This document shows positions 8,009 to 16,772 of a stretch of DNA of 33,361 bases, piece by piece. Positions within the stretch are counted from its first letter, which is position 1, and the number at the start of each line of letters is the position of its first letter. The position numbers were made by a program, and so were the translations under genes. The DNA is from Planctomycetia bacterium. Lineage in GTDB: Bacteria; Planctomycetota; Planctomycetia; Pirellulales; Thermoguttaceae. Below the pieces are notes generated by a model. The model was given only the letters and a program-made list of their open reading frames with translations. It was not told the origin of the DNA and did no database searches. The stretch is taken from assembly GCA_030527015.1 (NCBI GenBank), contig JAUNBR010000051.1, positions 1 to 33,361 of the forward strand, in the 5' to 3' direction.

Positions 8009-8071
8009 ATAATTTATCATTATCTAAAATGATGCTACAATTTTTGCAAAATTTTTACAGGAGAATTCGAT

Positions 8072-11000
8072 ATGGTTAAGATGTCAAAAAATGTTAAAAT
8101 ACGGGGGGGGGGCAAACTATTCCTTTTAGTTGCGCTCCTGCATTCTTTTTTCATAGGGGCTTCACTTTACGCTCAGACTGATGATTATACCGTGGTAGGC
8201 CGTATCTCCACTAAAGATACAAATCTTACTTCTTACGGGGATATTTACGTTACTTCAGATGGAGCTCAATTATATCATGTGACTAATGCCAATCTTGGTA
8301 CACACGATAATTATTATATCGCTGGAGATGGTTATGATGATGGGGTGAGTCATGGTGGTTACACGGGTGCGATTCGTTTTGACAGTGGCTCGTCGATTAC
8401 CTCAGGAAATATTATTTTGACGGCCGACGCTTCTATACGTTCTTATGGCGGTAATAGTGCAGGAAGTATCTCTGGCACAACCGTTCAAATTAGTACACAT
8501 AAGTTAACTCTTGGAAATACGGTTAGTAACAACATTGAACGAACGATTACTATCGGATCGGCTAAATTTACTGGCACGGGAACGCTTGATTTACTGCACC
8601 GAGATTCTAACACCGGATCAATGAACTTTACAAGCGCGGATATGAGCGATTTCTCTGGTAATATTAATTTGACTGGTGTGCGATACCAGATCATGGAACA
8701 AAATGATCTCGGTTCCACCGATGGCATCACGATGAATGTGAACAATACAGGACAATTATATGTCACCGATGGAACTGTTGGTTCTACGGCTACGGCCACC
8801 ACCACGATAATTAATATTGCGGGCGAAGGTTTTAACGAAAACATTCGCCGTGGCGCCATTCGGCTGGATGGTAATCTTTATGCCACGATTAATCTGAAGG
8901 GTAACTCTAAAATCCACACGTATGCTATTAATCGTGATGTGGCGTCATATGGTTCCATTAACATAGGCACGCACACTTTAACACTCTCTACCGAATCTAA
9001 TACTTCCCGTTCTACGTATAACAGTGCATTTACCGGTTCCGGAAATATTACCACCATAGGCAGTGGTACGATTCATATCAGAGGAGATAACTCCGGCTTT
9101 ACTGGAAATTGGACGATTTCCAGCGGAACGGTAACTACAAATAATACCACAGTAAGTACTGTCGACACGACGAATGACCTACGTTTCGGTTCCGGTACGG
9201 TGACGCTTTCCGGCGGAACTCTGCAAGCGGCTGCCGATCAAACATATGTCAGTAATGATATTATCGCTGCTGCGGGCACGACTTCCACTTTAGACACACC
9301 AAATTATAATTTACACCTTACGGGAAATATTTCCGGTTCTGGAAATATTACAAAAACAGGTACTTACACCCTTGTTCTTTATGGTGACAACAGTGATTTC
9401 AGTGGGAAGTACACTGCCTCCGCAAGTAATACTTATGTATATGCTGAAAAGGCGCTCAGTGCGAATGCACAGTATGAAATTAACGCGACGATGGCCCTTA
9501 AACCGGGAACTTATTCCCTCGGCAGTTTGTCCGGTATAGGCTCCGTAAAAACACCAGTAGAAACCGATGACACTGGAAATGTTGTATTAAAAATCGGTAA
9601 TTTAAATCAGGATACCACGTTTTCTGGCGTCATTTCGGAAAATACGAACGTGCCGGTTGCGGTGGAAAAAGTAGGAACCGGCACGCTGACGCTTTCCGGG
9701 AATAATACATTTAAAAAGGGGTTAACCGTTACTGAAGGAAATGTGAAGGTTTCGGGCGACGGAACGTATGGTGCCGGTACCGTTTCCGTGAAATCCGAAG
9801 CCGGTCTGATTCTTGATCGCACGGCAGAAACCACGCTGAATAATACGGTCGAGGTGGAAGGAAATCTGACGGTAAATTCCGGCACGGTGACGCTCGACGC
9901 GTCTGGTGTTTCGACCGTCACGCCTCAAAATTTGAAAGTACTGCCCGGCGCAGTGCTAAACACGAATGAAAACGCCATGAGTGTTAAGAAATCGTTCGTA
10001 AGAGAAAATAGTGTACGTTATGAATTTTCCACCGGAGCACAGGTTTCTGGGGAAAATCTTGCGACTGCCGCGACGGTTACGCTTAACGGTGGTGAAATGT
10101 CACTGTTTAAGCGAATTAAGCAAATCGCCCCATCACTAACGGTTACTGATGGACTGGCTCTTCATTTGGATGCTTCCAGCGCGAATAATTTTGAGTTTGT
10201 CGAAGGCACAAATCAAATTCAAACTTGGAAAAATCTGGTAGACGCTGGGAATAATGCCACGGTCGGATATATCTCTGGATCGGATAATGCCACCTTAACT
10301 GAGGGAGGGAAAAACGGTTTAAGTACAGTAACTTTCCCGAATTCTGGAAACACAACTTATAATCTTGACTCTGCAATTGACGGTCAGACGTTCTTTATCG
10401 TTATGGCGGATGGTGCGACACAAACTGCTTATTCTTTCTTTTTTGGAAATCAAGAAACTTATAGTTTTCATCGGGGTGACGTGGGTGTATTATGGAATAT
10501 GTCACACGCATCTGCTAATTTAATAAATGGCACAAATATTGTTAATGGCATGGAAGTTACTGGAACTTCTTATAATTTGGGGTATGACTGGAATGTTTTG
10601 TCTGTTCAGGCGACTGGCGCAGTTTCGTTGGACGCGATTAGCCGTGATAGAAGTATCACGAATCGTGGATGGGATGGTTCCATGGCGGAAATCTTGGTTT
10701 ATACCACCCCTCTGGAAGCTGACGAAGTGAAAGCCGTTTCACAGTATTTGGCCACGAAATGGAATGTTGGTTCGGATATTGTTATTGCATACAGCGATTC
10801 GACTGAAGGTGATTTTGTTTCCTCCGATACGATTCTTGTAAATGCGAGTTCAAGTATTCCTCTGGGAGATTTTGACTCTATTACTTTCGCTGGGACGCAA
10901 ATTGTGGAAGGTGCCACGTTAACCTTATCTGCCGCGGATGGAAAAGTCGTAAACTGGAAGTCTGAGATTTCCGGTGCTGGCGGTCTGACGAAATCCGGTG

Positions 11001-11851
11001 CCGGTAAGCTGACGCTTTCCGGTGCGAATACTTACACGGGTCTGACGACGGTTTCCGCTGGAACATTAGCTCTGACGTCTGCCAACGACAGTAAAATTTC
11101 CATCGCCGAAAATGCGATACTGGATCTGACCGGCGCTGCAGAAGGCGCGACGTATACGGTCACTTCATCCGCTGGCACGATTACCGGCACTTCGGAGAAG
11201 AATACCACGCTGAATTTTGAAGTTTTGACAGGCACCGAAACCCTCAGCACACCGATTACTGGAATTAGTACCTTTAATAAAACGGGTGCAGGTACTCTGA
11301 ATATGAATTACACTTCGGCGGCTCCGCTGGCCATTCCGACGATTAATTTGACGGCAGGAGATCTGAACATGAAGGGATCTTATACCGGAAATATAAATAT
11401 TAATGGTGGTATTTTCTCGCCGGGGAATTCCATCGGCACTACGAATCTTACCGGTACTTATGTATTAGGTGAGTCGGGTGCGTTACTTCTTGAAATAGGA
11501 ACGGTAAGTGGTGCGTTCGGTACTGATGTTCTGGATGTTACCGGTGCGCTTTCTCTGGATGGAACCGACATTCGTTTTGCTTGGGATGGTTCCACTCCCG
11601 ATTCAGATGGCTCATTTACTCTGCTCAGCGCCACGGACGGTATTACTTATGGTGGGACTATAAAGTGGAATGACATTCTTAGTAACGTGGGAATGACAGA
11701 TGGATGGTCAGTCACGGCGGGAGCTCATTCTGTCGTTCTGAATTATGGAACCGGCCCTGGCCCGGACGTGCCGGAACCGTCGACCTGGGCGTTAATGCTT
11801 CTGGGAATCGCGGGAATGTGGTTTTACCGCCAGAGAAAGAATCGCAGTTAG
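8072..11851 (+). CDS. Large exported PEP-CTERM protein with autotransporter-type beta-strand repeats
   Basis: A 1259-residue protein predicted to be exported and anchored at the cell surface. A signal peptide covers about 12-35 (KLFLLVALLHSFFIGASLYA). Glycine/threonine-rich beta-helix stretches follow, with repeats of the type GAGKLTLSGANTYTGLTTV near 975-1000 and earlier forms near 330, 430 and 535. A LamG-like domain lies at about 690-900 (LALHLDASS... to ...AEILVYTTPL). The C-terminus has VPEPSTW (1233-1239), a hydrophobic segment and RQRKNRS: a PEP-CTERM sorting signal instead of an outer-membrane barrel. Exosortase, needed for processing, is not in view. AGGAG lies 8 bases before the ATG. 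A run of ten G (8103-8112) crosses codons 11-14. Adhesion or matrix formation is inferred. Confidence 0.88.
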   Translation: MVKMSKNVKIRGGGKLFLLVALLHSFFIGASLYAQTDDYTVVGRISTKDTNLTSYGDIYVTSDGAQLYHVTNANLGTHDNYYIAGDGYDDGVSHGGYTGAIRFDSGSSITSGNIILTADASIRSYGGNSAGSISGTTVQISTHKLTLGNTVSNNIERTITIGSAKFTGTGTLDLLHRDSNTGSMNFTSADMSDFSGNINLTGVRYQIMEQNDLGSTDGITMNVNNTGQLYVTDGTVGSTATATTTIINIAGEGFNENIRRGAIRLDGNLYATINLKGNSKIHTYAINRDVASYGSINIGTHTLTLSTESNTSRSTYNSAFTGSGNITTIGSGTIHIRGDNSGFTGNWTISSGTVTTNNTTVSTVDTTNDLRFGSGTVTLSGGTLQAAADQTYVSNDIIAAAGTTSTLDTPNYNLHLTGNISGSGNITKTGTYTLVLYGDNSDFSGKYTASASNTYVYAEKALSANAQYEINATMALKPGTYSLGSLSGIGSVKTPVETDDTGNVVLKIGNLNQDTTFSGVISENTNVPVAVEKVGTGTLTLSGNNTFKKGLTVTEGNVKVSGDGTYGAGTVSVKSEAGLILDRTAETTLNNTVEVEGNLTVNSGTVTLDASGVSTVTPQNLKVLPGAVLNTNENAMSVKKSFVRENSVRYEFSTGAQVSGENLATAATVTLNGGEMSLFKRIKQIAPSLTVTDGLALHLDASSANNFEFVEGTNQIQTWKNLVDAGNNATVGYISGSDNATLTEGGKNGLSTVTFPNSGNTTYNLDSAIDGQTFFIVMADGATQTAYSFFFGNQETYSFHRGDVGVLWNMSHASANLINGTNIVNGMEVTGTSYNLGYDWNVLSVQATGAVSLDAISRDRSITNRGWDGSMAEILVYTTPLEADEVKAVSQYLATKWNVGSDIVIAYSDSTEGDFVSSDTILVNASSSIPLGDFDSITFAGTQIVEGATLTLSAADGKVVNWKSEISGAGGLTKSGAGKLTLSGANTYTGLTTVSAGTLALTSANDSKISIAENAILDLTGAAEGATYTVTSSAGTITGTSEKNTTLNFEVLTGTETLSTPITGISTFNKTGAGTLNMNYTSAAPLAIPTINLTAGDLNMKGSYTGNININGGIFSPGNSIGTTNLTGTYVLGESGALLLEIGTVSGAFGTDVLDVTGALSLDGTDIRFAWDGSTPDSDGSFTLLSATDGITYGGTIKWNDILSNVGMTDGWSVTAGAHSVVLNYGTGPGPDVPEPSTWALMLLGIAGMWFYRQRKNRS
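8103..8112 (+). repeat. Poly-G tract (10 G) in the first codons of the PEP-CTERM gene
   Basis: Ten consecutive G residues spanning codons 11-14 (R-G-G-G), before the hydrophobic core of the signal peptide. At this length the frame is open. Gain or loss of one or two G would shift the frame and abolish the protein, as in known phase-variable surface genes. Confidence 0.95.
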
Positions 11852-11895
11852 TTTTTCATATCGGCAGCACGATAAATTTTGGTAAATCATGTTTT

Positions 11896-11933
11896 CAGGC
11901 ATTTCACGCTTCGGCTGGAATGCCTGTTTTTTT
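11896..11933 (+). terminator. Rho-independent terminator of the PEP-CTERM gene
   Basis: CAGGCATT (11896-11903) pairs exactly with AATGCCTG (11919-11926), followed at once by seven T. It lies 45 bases after the stop. The stem matches the core hairpin of the dispersed element and the flanking bases (GCAGCACGATAAATTTT) match its left end, so the terminator seems derived from a decayed copy. Confidence 0.8.
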
Positions 11934-12000
11934 GTTTTATGTTCATATTATTCAAATTTCCATTTTCCGCGGCACAAAAAGCCGGATTTTATCTCATTTT

Positions 12001-12116
12001 TATATCCGACGATTATATCATTCCGCTTTTTCTGTCTGCCGACAGGCAGGGCGACATTTTTGCTTCGGTAAAAATATCGGTTTCAGAACAGGCATAAAAT
12101 GGAAATTTAAAGGAAA
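12001..12116 (+). repeat. Dispersed palindromic element, copy 6 (long subfamily)
   Basis: Plus-oriented copy starting TATATCCGACG. The core carries CTGTCTGCCGACAGGCAGG before the TTTTTGCTTCGG loop, marking the longer subfamily. The right end is drifted. Confidence 0.65.
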
Positions 12117-12184
12117 ACCCGTAGGGGAACAAAAATGGGATAAAAGTTTACAGACGAAAATTTTGTAAAAGTTATTAAAATTAA

Positions 12185-12212
12185 TTGACAAAATTTTAAG
12201 ATACGATATAAT
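12185..12212 (+). promoter_or_regulatory. Sigma-70 promoter for homoserine dehydrogenase
   Basis: TTGACA at 12185-12190 and TATAAT at 12207-12212 with a 16-base spacer. A second TATAAT lies at 12228-12233, directly before the next dispersed element. Both point at hom. The leader of about 255 bases would include that element. Confidence 0.75.
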
Positions 12213-12237
12213 CTTTTTAAGTTATGTTATAATCTTT

Positions 12238-12339
12238 TATACTGATTCCACTTTCAATTTCCGTTTTGTGCGGCTAAGAAACAGGCTTTTCTGCGAAATA
12301 GAATGCCGGGAGGCGGAATTTTATAGTGTATCGGGTATA
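12238..12339 (-). repeat. Dispersed palindromic element, copy 7
   Basis: Minus-oriented copy with clear ends: TATACTGATTCCAC at the left and GTGTATCGGGTATA at the right. It lies inside the predicted 5' leader of hom. Confidence 0.85.
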
Positions 12340-12476
12340 ATGTCTCTTTTAAATTTTCTCTTCCGAATGCTGAAACCGTGTGTGTTTTTCTTCCGGGATG
12401 ACCGATTTTCTGGATAACGGTGGGAGCATGAGGAAATGTCGAACAAAAAATAATTTGAAAAAGGTCAGAAAAAACC

Positions 12477-13778
12477 ATGAAACACACGAAAATTGGCCTG
12501 GTGGGTCTGGGAACAGTTGGCACGGGAGTCGCACGCATTTTATTGGAAAATCGTGCGCGGATCAGCCGAGCCTGTGGCCAGGATGTCCAGCTGGCGCGTA
12601 TCGCAGATGTCGACATAACAAGAGAACGAAATTTAAATTTACCAGAAGGTATTCTTACGACGAATTATGAAGAGATATTAAATGATCCAGAGATTTCTGT
12701 CGTCGTTCAGCTGATCGGAGGTCTGGACGTGGAGCGGAAAATCATGCTTCAGATGCTGGAGGCGGGAAAAAATATCGTGACCGCGAATAAAGCTCTGATC
12801 GCGACCTGTGGAAAAGAAATTTTTGACACGGCAAGAAAGTGTAAATGCTCGGTGGCTTTTGAGGCCGCGGTGGGAGGAGGCATTCCTATTATCGCTGCGA
12901 TTTCTGAAAGTCTGGCGGCGAATGAAATATGTTCGATTGAGGCCATTTTGAACGGAACCTGTAATTTTATACTTTCGAGTATGGAAAAAACGGGTGGAGA
13001 TTACAGTACGACACTTTCCCAGGCACAGAAGCTGGGTTACGCGGAAGCGAATCCCGCGATGGACGTGGAAGGAAAGGATGCGACACAAAAAATTTGTATT
13101 CTTTCACAAATTGCATTCGGAGCGGATCTGGACTGGACACATGTGTCACGGCAGGGCGTGGAGTCAGTCAGAGGAGAAGATTTTCAGTACGCGAAATCAC
13201 AGGGTTACACGATTCGTTTAATTGCCAGCGCAAAACGTGTCCTGGAAAATTCGTTGGAAGTGTGTGTGGGGCCGTGCTGGGTCAGACAGGGCACGCAGCT
13301 TGCGGAAGTGGATGGAGCGTTTAATGGAGTAAGTGTGGTCGGGGATGCGGTGGGGCACCTATTCTTTTATGGTCAGGGTGCCGGTGAAATGCCCACGGCC
13401 AGTGCGGTGGTGGCAGATATTATTGACACGATATGTGGCCGAACAGCGATTACATTTAATACGCTCAATTTATGGAATGATGAAACATGCGGTAAAATAT
13501 CTTTTGCCTCTCCGGATAATATTAAAGGGGAGTTTTACTTACGGCTGGTACCGAAGAACGCAGAGTCTCAAGAGGAAATAATTCGTATTTTGGAGGAAAA
13601 TGAGGTTTTGGTGGCCGTGACACTTCCGAACCTCGCCGGTGGTACGGTGCCGGAAAACCCGGCTTTTGCCATCCTTACGAATGAAACCTCAGAAGGTACC
13701 CTCTGCTCCGTTTTAAATTCTTTAGAACAAAAAAATTTATTGCAGCAGAAACCTGTTAAAATGAGGGTTCTCAGATAA
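12477..13778 (+). CDS. hom: Homoserine dehydrogenase
   Basis: A 433-residue monofunctional enzyme that reduces aspartate-4-semialdehyde to homoserine with NAD(P)H, the branch point for threonine and methionine. The nucleotide-binding GLVGLGTVGTGV opens the protein. VTANKAL lies near residue 105. The family signature AQKLGYAEANPAMDVEGKD (about 182-200) is intact. An ACT domain fills the C-terminus (about 345-430: EFYLRLVPKN, VTLPNLAGGTVPENPAFAILT) and is probably the threonine feedback site. There is no aspartokinase fusion. The ribosome-binding site is weak (AAGG 14 bases before the ATG). The next gene is the likely homoserine kinase, consistent with a threonine pathway pair. Confidence 0.94.
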   Translation: MKHTKIGLVGLGTVGTGVARILLENRARISRACGQDVQLARIADVDITRERNLNLPEGILTTNYEEILNDPEISVVVQLIGGLDVERKIMLQMLEAGKNIVTANKALIATCGKEIFDTARKCKCSVAFEAAVGGGIPIIAAISESLAANEICSIEAILNGTCNFILSSMEKTGGDYSTTLSQAQKLGYAEANPAMDVEGKDATQKICILSQIAFGADLDWTHVSRQGVESVRGEDFQYAKSQGYTIRLIASAKRVLENSLEVCVGPCWVRQGTQLAEVDGAFNGVSVVGDAVGHLFFYGQGAGEMPTASAVVADIIDTICGRTAITFNTLNLWNDETCGKISFASPDNIKGEFYLRLVPKNAESQEEIIRILEENEVLVAVTLPNLAGGTVPENPAFAILTNETSEGTLCSVLNSLEQKNLLQQKPVKMRVLR

Positions 13779-13852
13779 ACTTCATTTTTTACCAGATTCT
13801 ATTTAAAATTTTTGTTTCATGCGCTTAAAATGCGCGCGTTTTTAGACTGATT

Positions 13853-13946
13853 CACCTTTAAATTTCCCTTTTGTGCGGCTCTGAAAGCAGGCGTTTTCAG
13901 CGAAAAAAAATGCCGAGAAAGCGTAAATTATAGTGTTTCGGGTATA
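13853..13946 (-). repeat. Dispersed palindromic element, copy 8
   Basis: Minus-oriented, with GCGGCTCTGAAAGCAGGCGT and a GTGTTTCGGGTATA end. It is the first element after hom, and unusual in being antisense to the gene it follows. Confidence 0.8.
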
Positions 13947-14058
13947 AAATTTGCGCAGAAGCAAAAAGGTGAAAGCAGCAAAAATTATAGAGTCAGGTTA
14001 AAAGTTTATAGAAGGGTGGCAGATGATGTCTCCCTTTTTTTGTTGCCGATTCTATTTT

Positions 14059-14147
14059 TATATCCGATACATTATAAAATTCAGCTTTACCGGCTTTTTT
14101 TGTGAAGCAAAATGCTCAGTCAGCGGAAATTTATAGTGCCGGGTATA
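14059..14147. repeat. Dispersed palindromic element, copy 9 (both ends alike)
   Basis: Short 89-bp copy whose two ends are both of the CCGAT type (TATATCCGATACATTATAAA and the reverse of TTTATAGTGCCGGGTATA). It ends about 35 bases before the ribosome-binding site of the next gene. Confidence 0.75.
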
Positions 14148-14192
14148 AAATAAAGCCTCTTACCCTTTTCAAAAACTCAAAAAGGAATAAAC

Positions 14193-15404
14193 ATGAAATA
14201 TGTTATTATATTACCAGATGGATGTGCCGATGAACCCATTTTTTCATTAGGAAATTTAACTGCGCTGCAAAAAGCCCGGCTGCCACACATGGATGAAATC
14301 GCGCGAACAGGGATATTAGGACGTTCAAATAATACACCAAAATCCTTACCGGCAGGGTCTGATGTGGCGACCATGTCTGTTTTAGGATATGATCCCACTA
14401 TTTTTTATACAGGTCGTGCCCCTCTGGAAGCGGCAGCGACAGGAATTTCACTGGGTGAAAATGATTGGGCCATACGCTGTAATTTTGTTACGATTCAGAA
14501 TGAAATCATGAAAAGTTTTAATGCCGGACAGATCTGTTCTGAAGACGCAGCGGAATTAATCGAAACATTAAATGAAAAACTGGGCGGTGACACGCTGGAA
14601 TTTTATGCTGGAGTGAGTTATCGAAATCTGATTGTCTGGAGGCATACTTCTGATTTTTCCGTCCCGTTTCGAGAGGGATCCACACATACTTTTCCACCAC
14701 ATGATTTTTCAGACCAAAATCTTCAGAATGCATATCCTTCTGGAGCCGGAAGCCGAGAAATGAAACGACTTATGGAGGATGCACATAAAATCCTCTCGGA
14801 CCATCCTGTAAATCGGCGAAGAATGGCAGCTGGAGAGTTACCAGCGACCGATATTTGGACGTGGGGAGAGGGAAAACGGCCAAATTTTACTCCTTTTAAA
14901 AAGCGTTTTGGAGTTCAGGGAGCCATGATTTCGGCTGTAAATTTACTTTTTGGACTGGGAGAATATTTAGGCTGGGAAAATATTCAGGTGCCCGGGGCGA
15001 CTGGTTATGCCGACACGAATTATGAGGGGAAAATGGAAGCTGCACTTTCCGCCCTGCAGCGTGTGGATCTGGTATGTGTTCACGTGGAAGCACCGGATGA
15101 AGCTGGGCATGACGGAGATGCGGAGGTAAAAGTCCGAGCTTTAGAGGCGATCGACGAAAAAATTGTTGGACCCGTGCACCGCTGGTTAAAAACGCATGGA
15201 GATTACCGAATTTTGGTAACGCCGGATCATCCCACTCCTGTACGCCTGAAAACGCACACTCATGGTGACGTGCCGTGGGTTATGTGCGGAACGGGAATTA
15301 TTCCCGATCAGGCCACGCATTATAATGAAATCGCCGCAGAAAATGCGTCGGTGATTTTACCTGAGGGGCACCGGCTGATGGAACATTTTATTTTCACGAG
15401 ATAA
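14193..15404 (+). CDS. ApgM-type phosphoglycerate mutase family protein, probable homoserine kinase
   Basis: A 403-residue alkaline-phosphatase-superfamily protein of the archaeal-type cofactor-independent phosphoglycerate mutase family. Visible metal and catalytic motifs: ILPDGCADEP (6-15), PAGSDVATMSVLGYDP (53-68) whose Ser56 aligns with the nucleophile, VHVEAPDEAGHDGD (about 295-308), TPDHPTPV (about 342-349) and HTHGDVPW. A subgroup of this family next to homoserine dehydrogenase or threonine synthase genes is annotated as a proposed homoserine kinase replacing ThrB. Here it directly follows hom on the same strand, which favours that role; a glycolytic mutase remains possible. AAAGGA lies 6 bases before the ATG. 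Confidence 0.88.
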   Translation: MKYVIILPDGCADEPIFSLGNLTALQKARLPHMDEIARTGILGRSNNTPKSLPAGSDVATMSVLGYDPTIFYTGRAPLEAAATGISLGENDWAIRCNFVTIQNEIMKSFNAGQICSEDAAELIETLNEKLGGDTLEFYAGVSYRNLIVWRHTSDFSVPFREGSTHTFPPHDFSDQNLQNAYPSGAGSREMKRLMEDAHKILSDHPVNRRRMAAGELPATDIWTWGEGKRPNFTPFKKRFGVQGAMISAVNLLFGLGEYLGWENIQVPGATGYADTNYEGKMEAALSALQRVDLVCVHVEAPDEAGHDGDAEVKVRALEAIDEKIVGPVHRWLKTHGDYRILVTPDHPTPVRLKTHTHGDVPWVMCGTGIIPDQATHYNEIAAENASVILPEGHRLMEHFIFTR

Positions 15405-15427
15405 AATTTATTTTTGTCGAGTTATTT

Positions 15428-15531
15428 TATATCCGATGAACTATAAATTTCTGCTTCCCAGGCATTTTGCTTCGCTGAAAATACCTGCGTTCAGAGCCGC
15501 ACAAAATGGAAATTTAAAAGAACATCATATA
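15428..15531 (+). repeat. Dispersed palindromic element, copy 10
   Basis: Near-consensus core and CAGAGCCGCACAAAATGG block. The right terminus has dissolved into an ATATATAT run. It begins 24 bases after the ApgM-like stop. Confidence 0.85.
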
Positions 15532-15683
15532 TATATATTAGCCCTCCTTTTTTTCTCATGAATTCTTGTTTTAAGTGGTTACGAAAACCATCATTTTTAG
15601 CTCAGCCTGCGCCCGAAGGAAAAAAGCTGACTTTCCTGCGGACATGGGAAAAATAAATGAGTCAGATATACATCCATACTTTT

Positions 15684-15732
15684 CATCTTAAATTTCTGCT
15701 TCACGTGGTCACAGAAGCGGGAATTTAAGATG
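15684..15732. repeat. Solo 19-bp-stem hairpin related to the element arms
   Basis: Left arm 15684-15702 (CATCTTAAATTTCTGCTTC) and right arm 15714-15732 pair at 17 of 19 positions around an 11-base loop. The TTAAATTTC/GAATTTAA arms resemble the outer arms of the dispersed element, but the GGCATTTT core is missing. Confidence 0.75.
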
Positions 15733-15818
15733 ATTCTCCATTAAATTTCTGTTGTCTGCGCTCTAAAAGCAGGTATTTTCAGCGAAGCAAAAATACCGGA
15801 AAAGTGAAATTTTACTAT
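15733..15818 (-). repeat. Dispersed palindromic element, copy 11 (partial)
   Basis: Minus-oriented copy with AAAGCAGGTATTTTCAGCG and GCAAAAATACCGG core. The CCGAT terminus is missing after TTTTACTAT. It abuts the solo hairpin. Confidence 0.7.
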
Positions 15819-16020
15819 TTATTTTATAAAAAACTCGGTTTTCTTGAAGTATTTTTTCTTTTTTATGAGAAAATTTGTAAAATTTTATTTCTTTTCTTGA
15901 AAACCTTCTTGAAATTTCATTTAAAAAGGATACGATTAAATTATGTTCCGTTTTATGTAAGATTTTATACTGGCTTTATTTTTAAATTTTTGTTTCATCC
16001 GTCAAAAATAGATGCATTTC

Positions 16021-16117
16021 ATATGTGATGCATTATAAATTTCCGCTTTTTCAGGCATTTTGCTTCGTTAAAAATGCCTGCTTTTAGAGCCGCACAAAAC
16101 GGAAATTTAGAAATTTA
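16021..16117 (+). repeat. Dispersed palindromic element, copy 12
   Basis: Plus-oriented, with core CAGGCATTTTGCTTCG and GCCGCACAAAACGGAAATTT arm. The right terminus is drifted. It lies about 100 bases upstream of the small exported-protein gene. Confidence 0.82.
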
Positions 16118-16234
16118 ATGGTGAAGTAAAAATAAAGCGTACCGAGTATGGTTAAATTTATCTTAACATATGACGGAAATGGAAGAACTGTGCGTACTAA
16201 AATTCTAGAAAACATTTTCATGGGAGACGCTATT

Positions 16235-16744
16235 ATGAAGAAACACATCATTATTTCATTTTTGCTGGTTTTTGCTCTTACTATTACTGTAATACAAAAT
16301 ATTTCTTTGCTGGCGCAGGAAACAGAAACCCCTGCGGCACCAGCGATAACTTCTGAAGAATCGTCGGCTGCGGAATCTGCGCAAGATGCCGTACCAACAA
16401 AAAAAGCACGAAAAGAACCCCGTGGCATATTACCGCCTTTTTATAAAGATGTCGTTACGGAAGAACAGCGCACGAAAATTTATGGAATTCAGGCTCAGTA
16501 TAACGAAAAAATTCGTGAATTGGAGAAACAGGTCGCGGAGTTACGTGCGGAGCGTGACGCAAAAGTTTTAGATGTTCTTTCATCTCAGCAGCGGGAAATC
16601 GTGCTGGAGAAGCAGCAGGAAGCTCTGTTAAAACGGGCAGCGAAAGCAGAACAGCGAAAATTAGAAAAAGCCAAAAAGGCGAAAGACGCCGAAAAAAATG
16701 ATGATATTTATGTTCTCGAACCAAAAGAAAACGATAAAAAATAA
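16235..16744 (+). CDS. Small exported coiled-coil protein of unknown function
   Basis: A 169-residue protein with a signal peptide (about 1-27, HIIISFLLVFALTITVIQ, cleavage near LLAQE). An Ala/Glu/Ser-rich linker follows, then a helical block from about residue 67: PPFYKDVVTEEQRTKIYGIQ and a coiled coil (NEKIRELEKQVAELRAERDAK). The tail is Lys/Glu/Ala-rich (KAEQRKLEKAKKAKDAEK). The layout loosely resembles Spy/CpxP-like LTXXQ periplasmic proteins, but I cannot name a family. ATG 16235 is chosen because GGGAG lies 8 bases before it and the signal peptide starts there; an upstream start at 16148 would bury the signal peptide. Confidence 0.72.
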   Translation: MKKHIIISFLLVFALTITVIQNISLLAQETETPAAPAITSEESSAAESAQDAVPTKKARKEPRGILPPFYKDVVTEEQRTKIYGIQAQYNEKIRELEKQVAELRAERDAKVLDVLSSQQREIVLEKQQEALLKRAAKAEQRKLEKAKKAKDAEKNDDIYVLEPKENDKK

Positions 16745-16772
16745 GTTATCGGATTTTACGTCTGACGCTATT

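Larger units (their letters stand above)
7544..8071. other. AT-rich gap between tRNA and PEP-CTERM gene
   Basis: Holds a possible minus-strand -10 box for the tRNA (7602-7607), one dispersed element (7655-7762), a fragment resembling a second left terminus (7764-7850), and long A/T runs leading into the consensus promoter at 7980. No gene is seen. Confidence 0.6.
11852..12476. other. Gap between PEP-CTERM gene and hom
   Basis: Contains a terminator (11896-11933), degenerate copies of the dispersed element, a long-subfamily copy (12001-12116), a consensus promoter (12185-12212) and a minus-oriented copy (12238-12339). No gene is seen. Confidence 0.65.
13779..14192. other. Gap between hom and the ApgM-like gene
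   Basis: A 414-base stretch with one minus-oriented copy (13853-13946) and one symmetrical copy (14059-14147) of the dispersed element. A short frame from ATG 14023 runs through the second copy and looks like chance. No independent promoter is obvious. Confidence 0.6.
15405..16234. other. Long AT-rich gap rich in palindromes
   Basis: 830 bases between the ApgM-like gene and the next small gene. It contains copies of the dispersed element at 15428-15531, 15733-15818 and 16021-16117, plus a tight solo hairpin at 15684-15732. A small TGGTT/AACCA hairpin lies near 15575. No gene or clear promoter is seen. Confidence 0.6.

Noticed and set aside
16148..16234. An upstream start for the small exported protein
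   Set aside because: It would put 29 residues in front of a clear signal peptide; ATG 16235 has GGGAG at the right distance.
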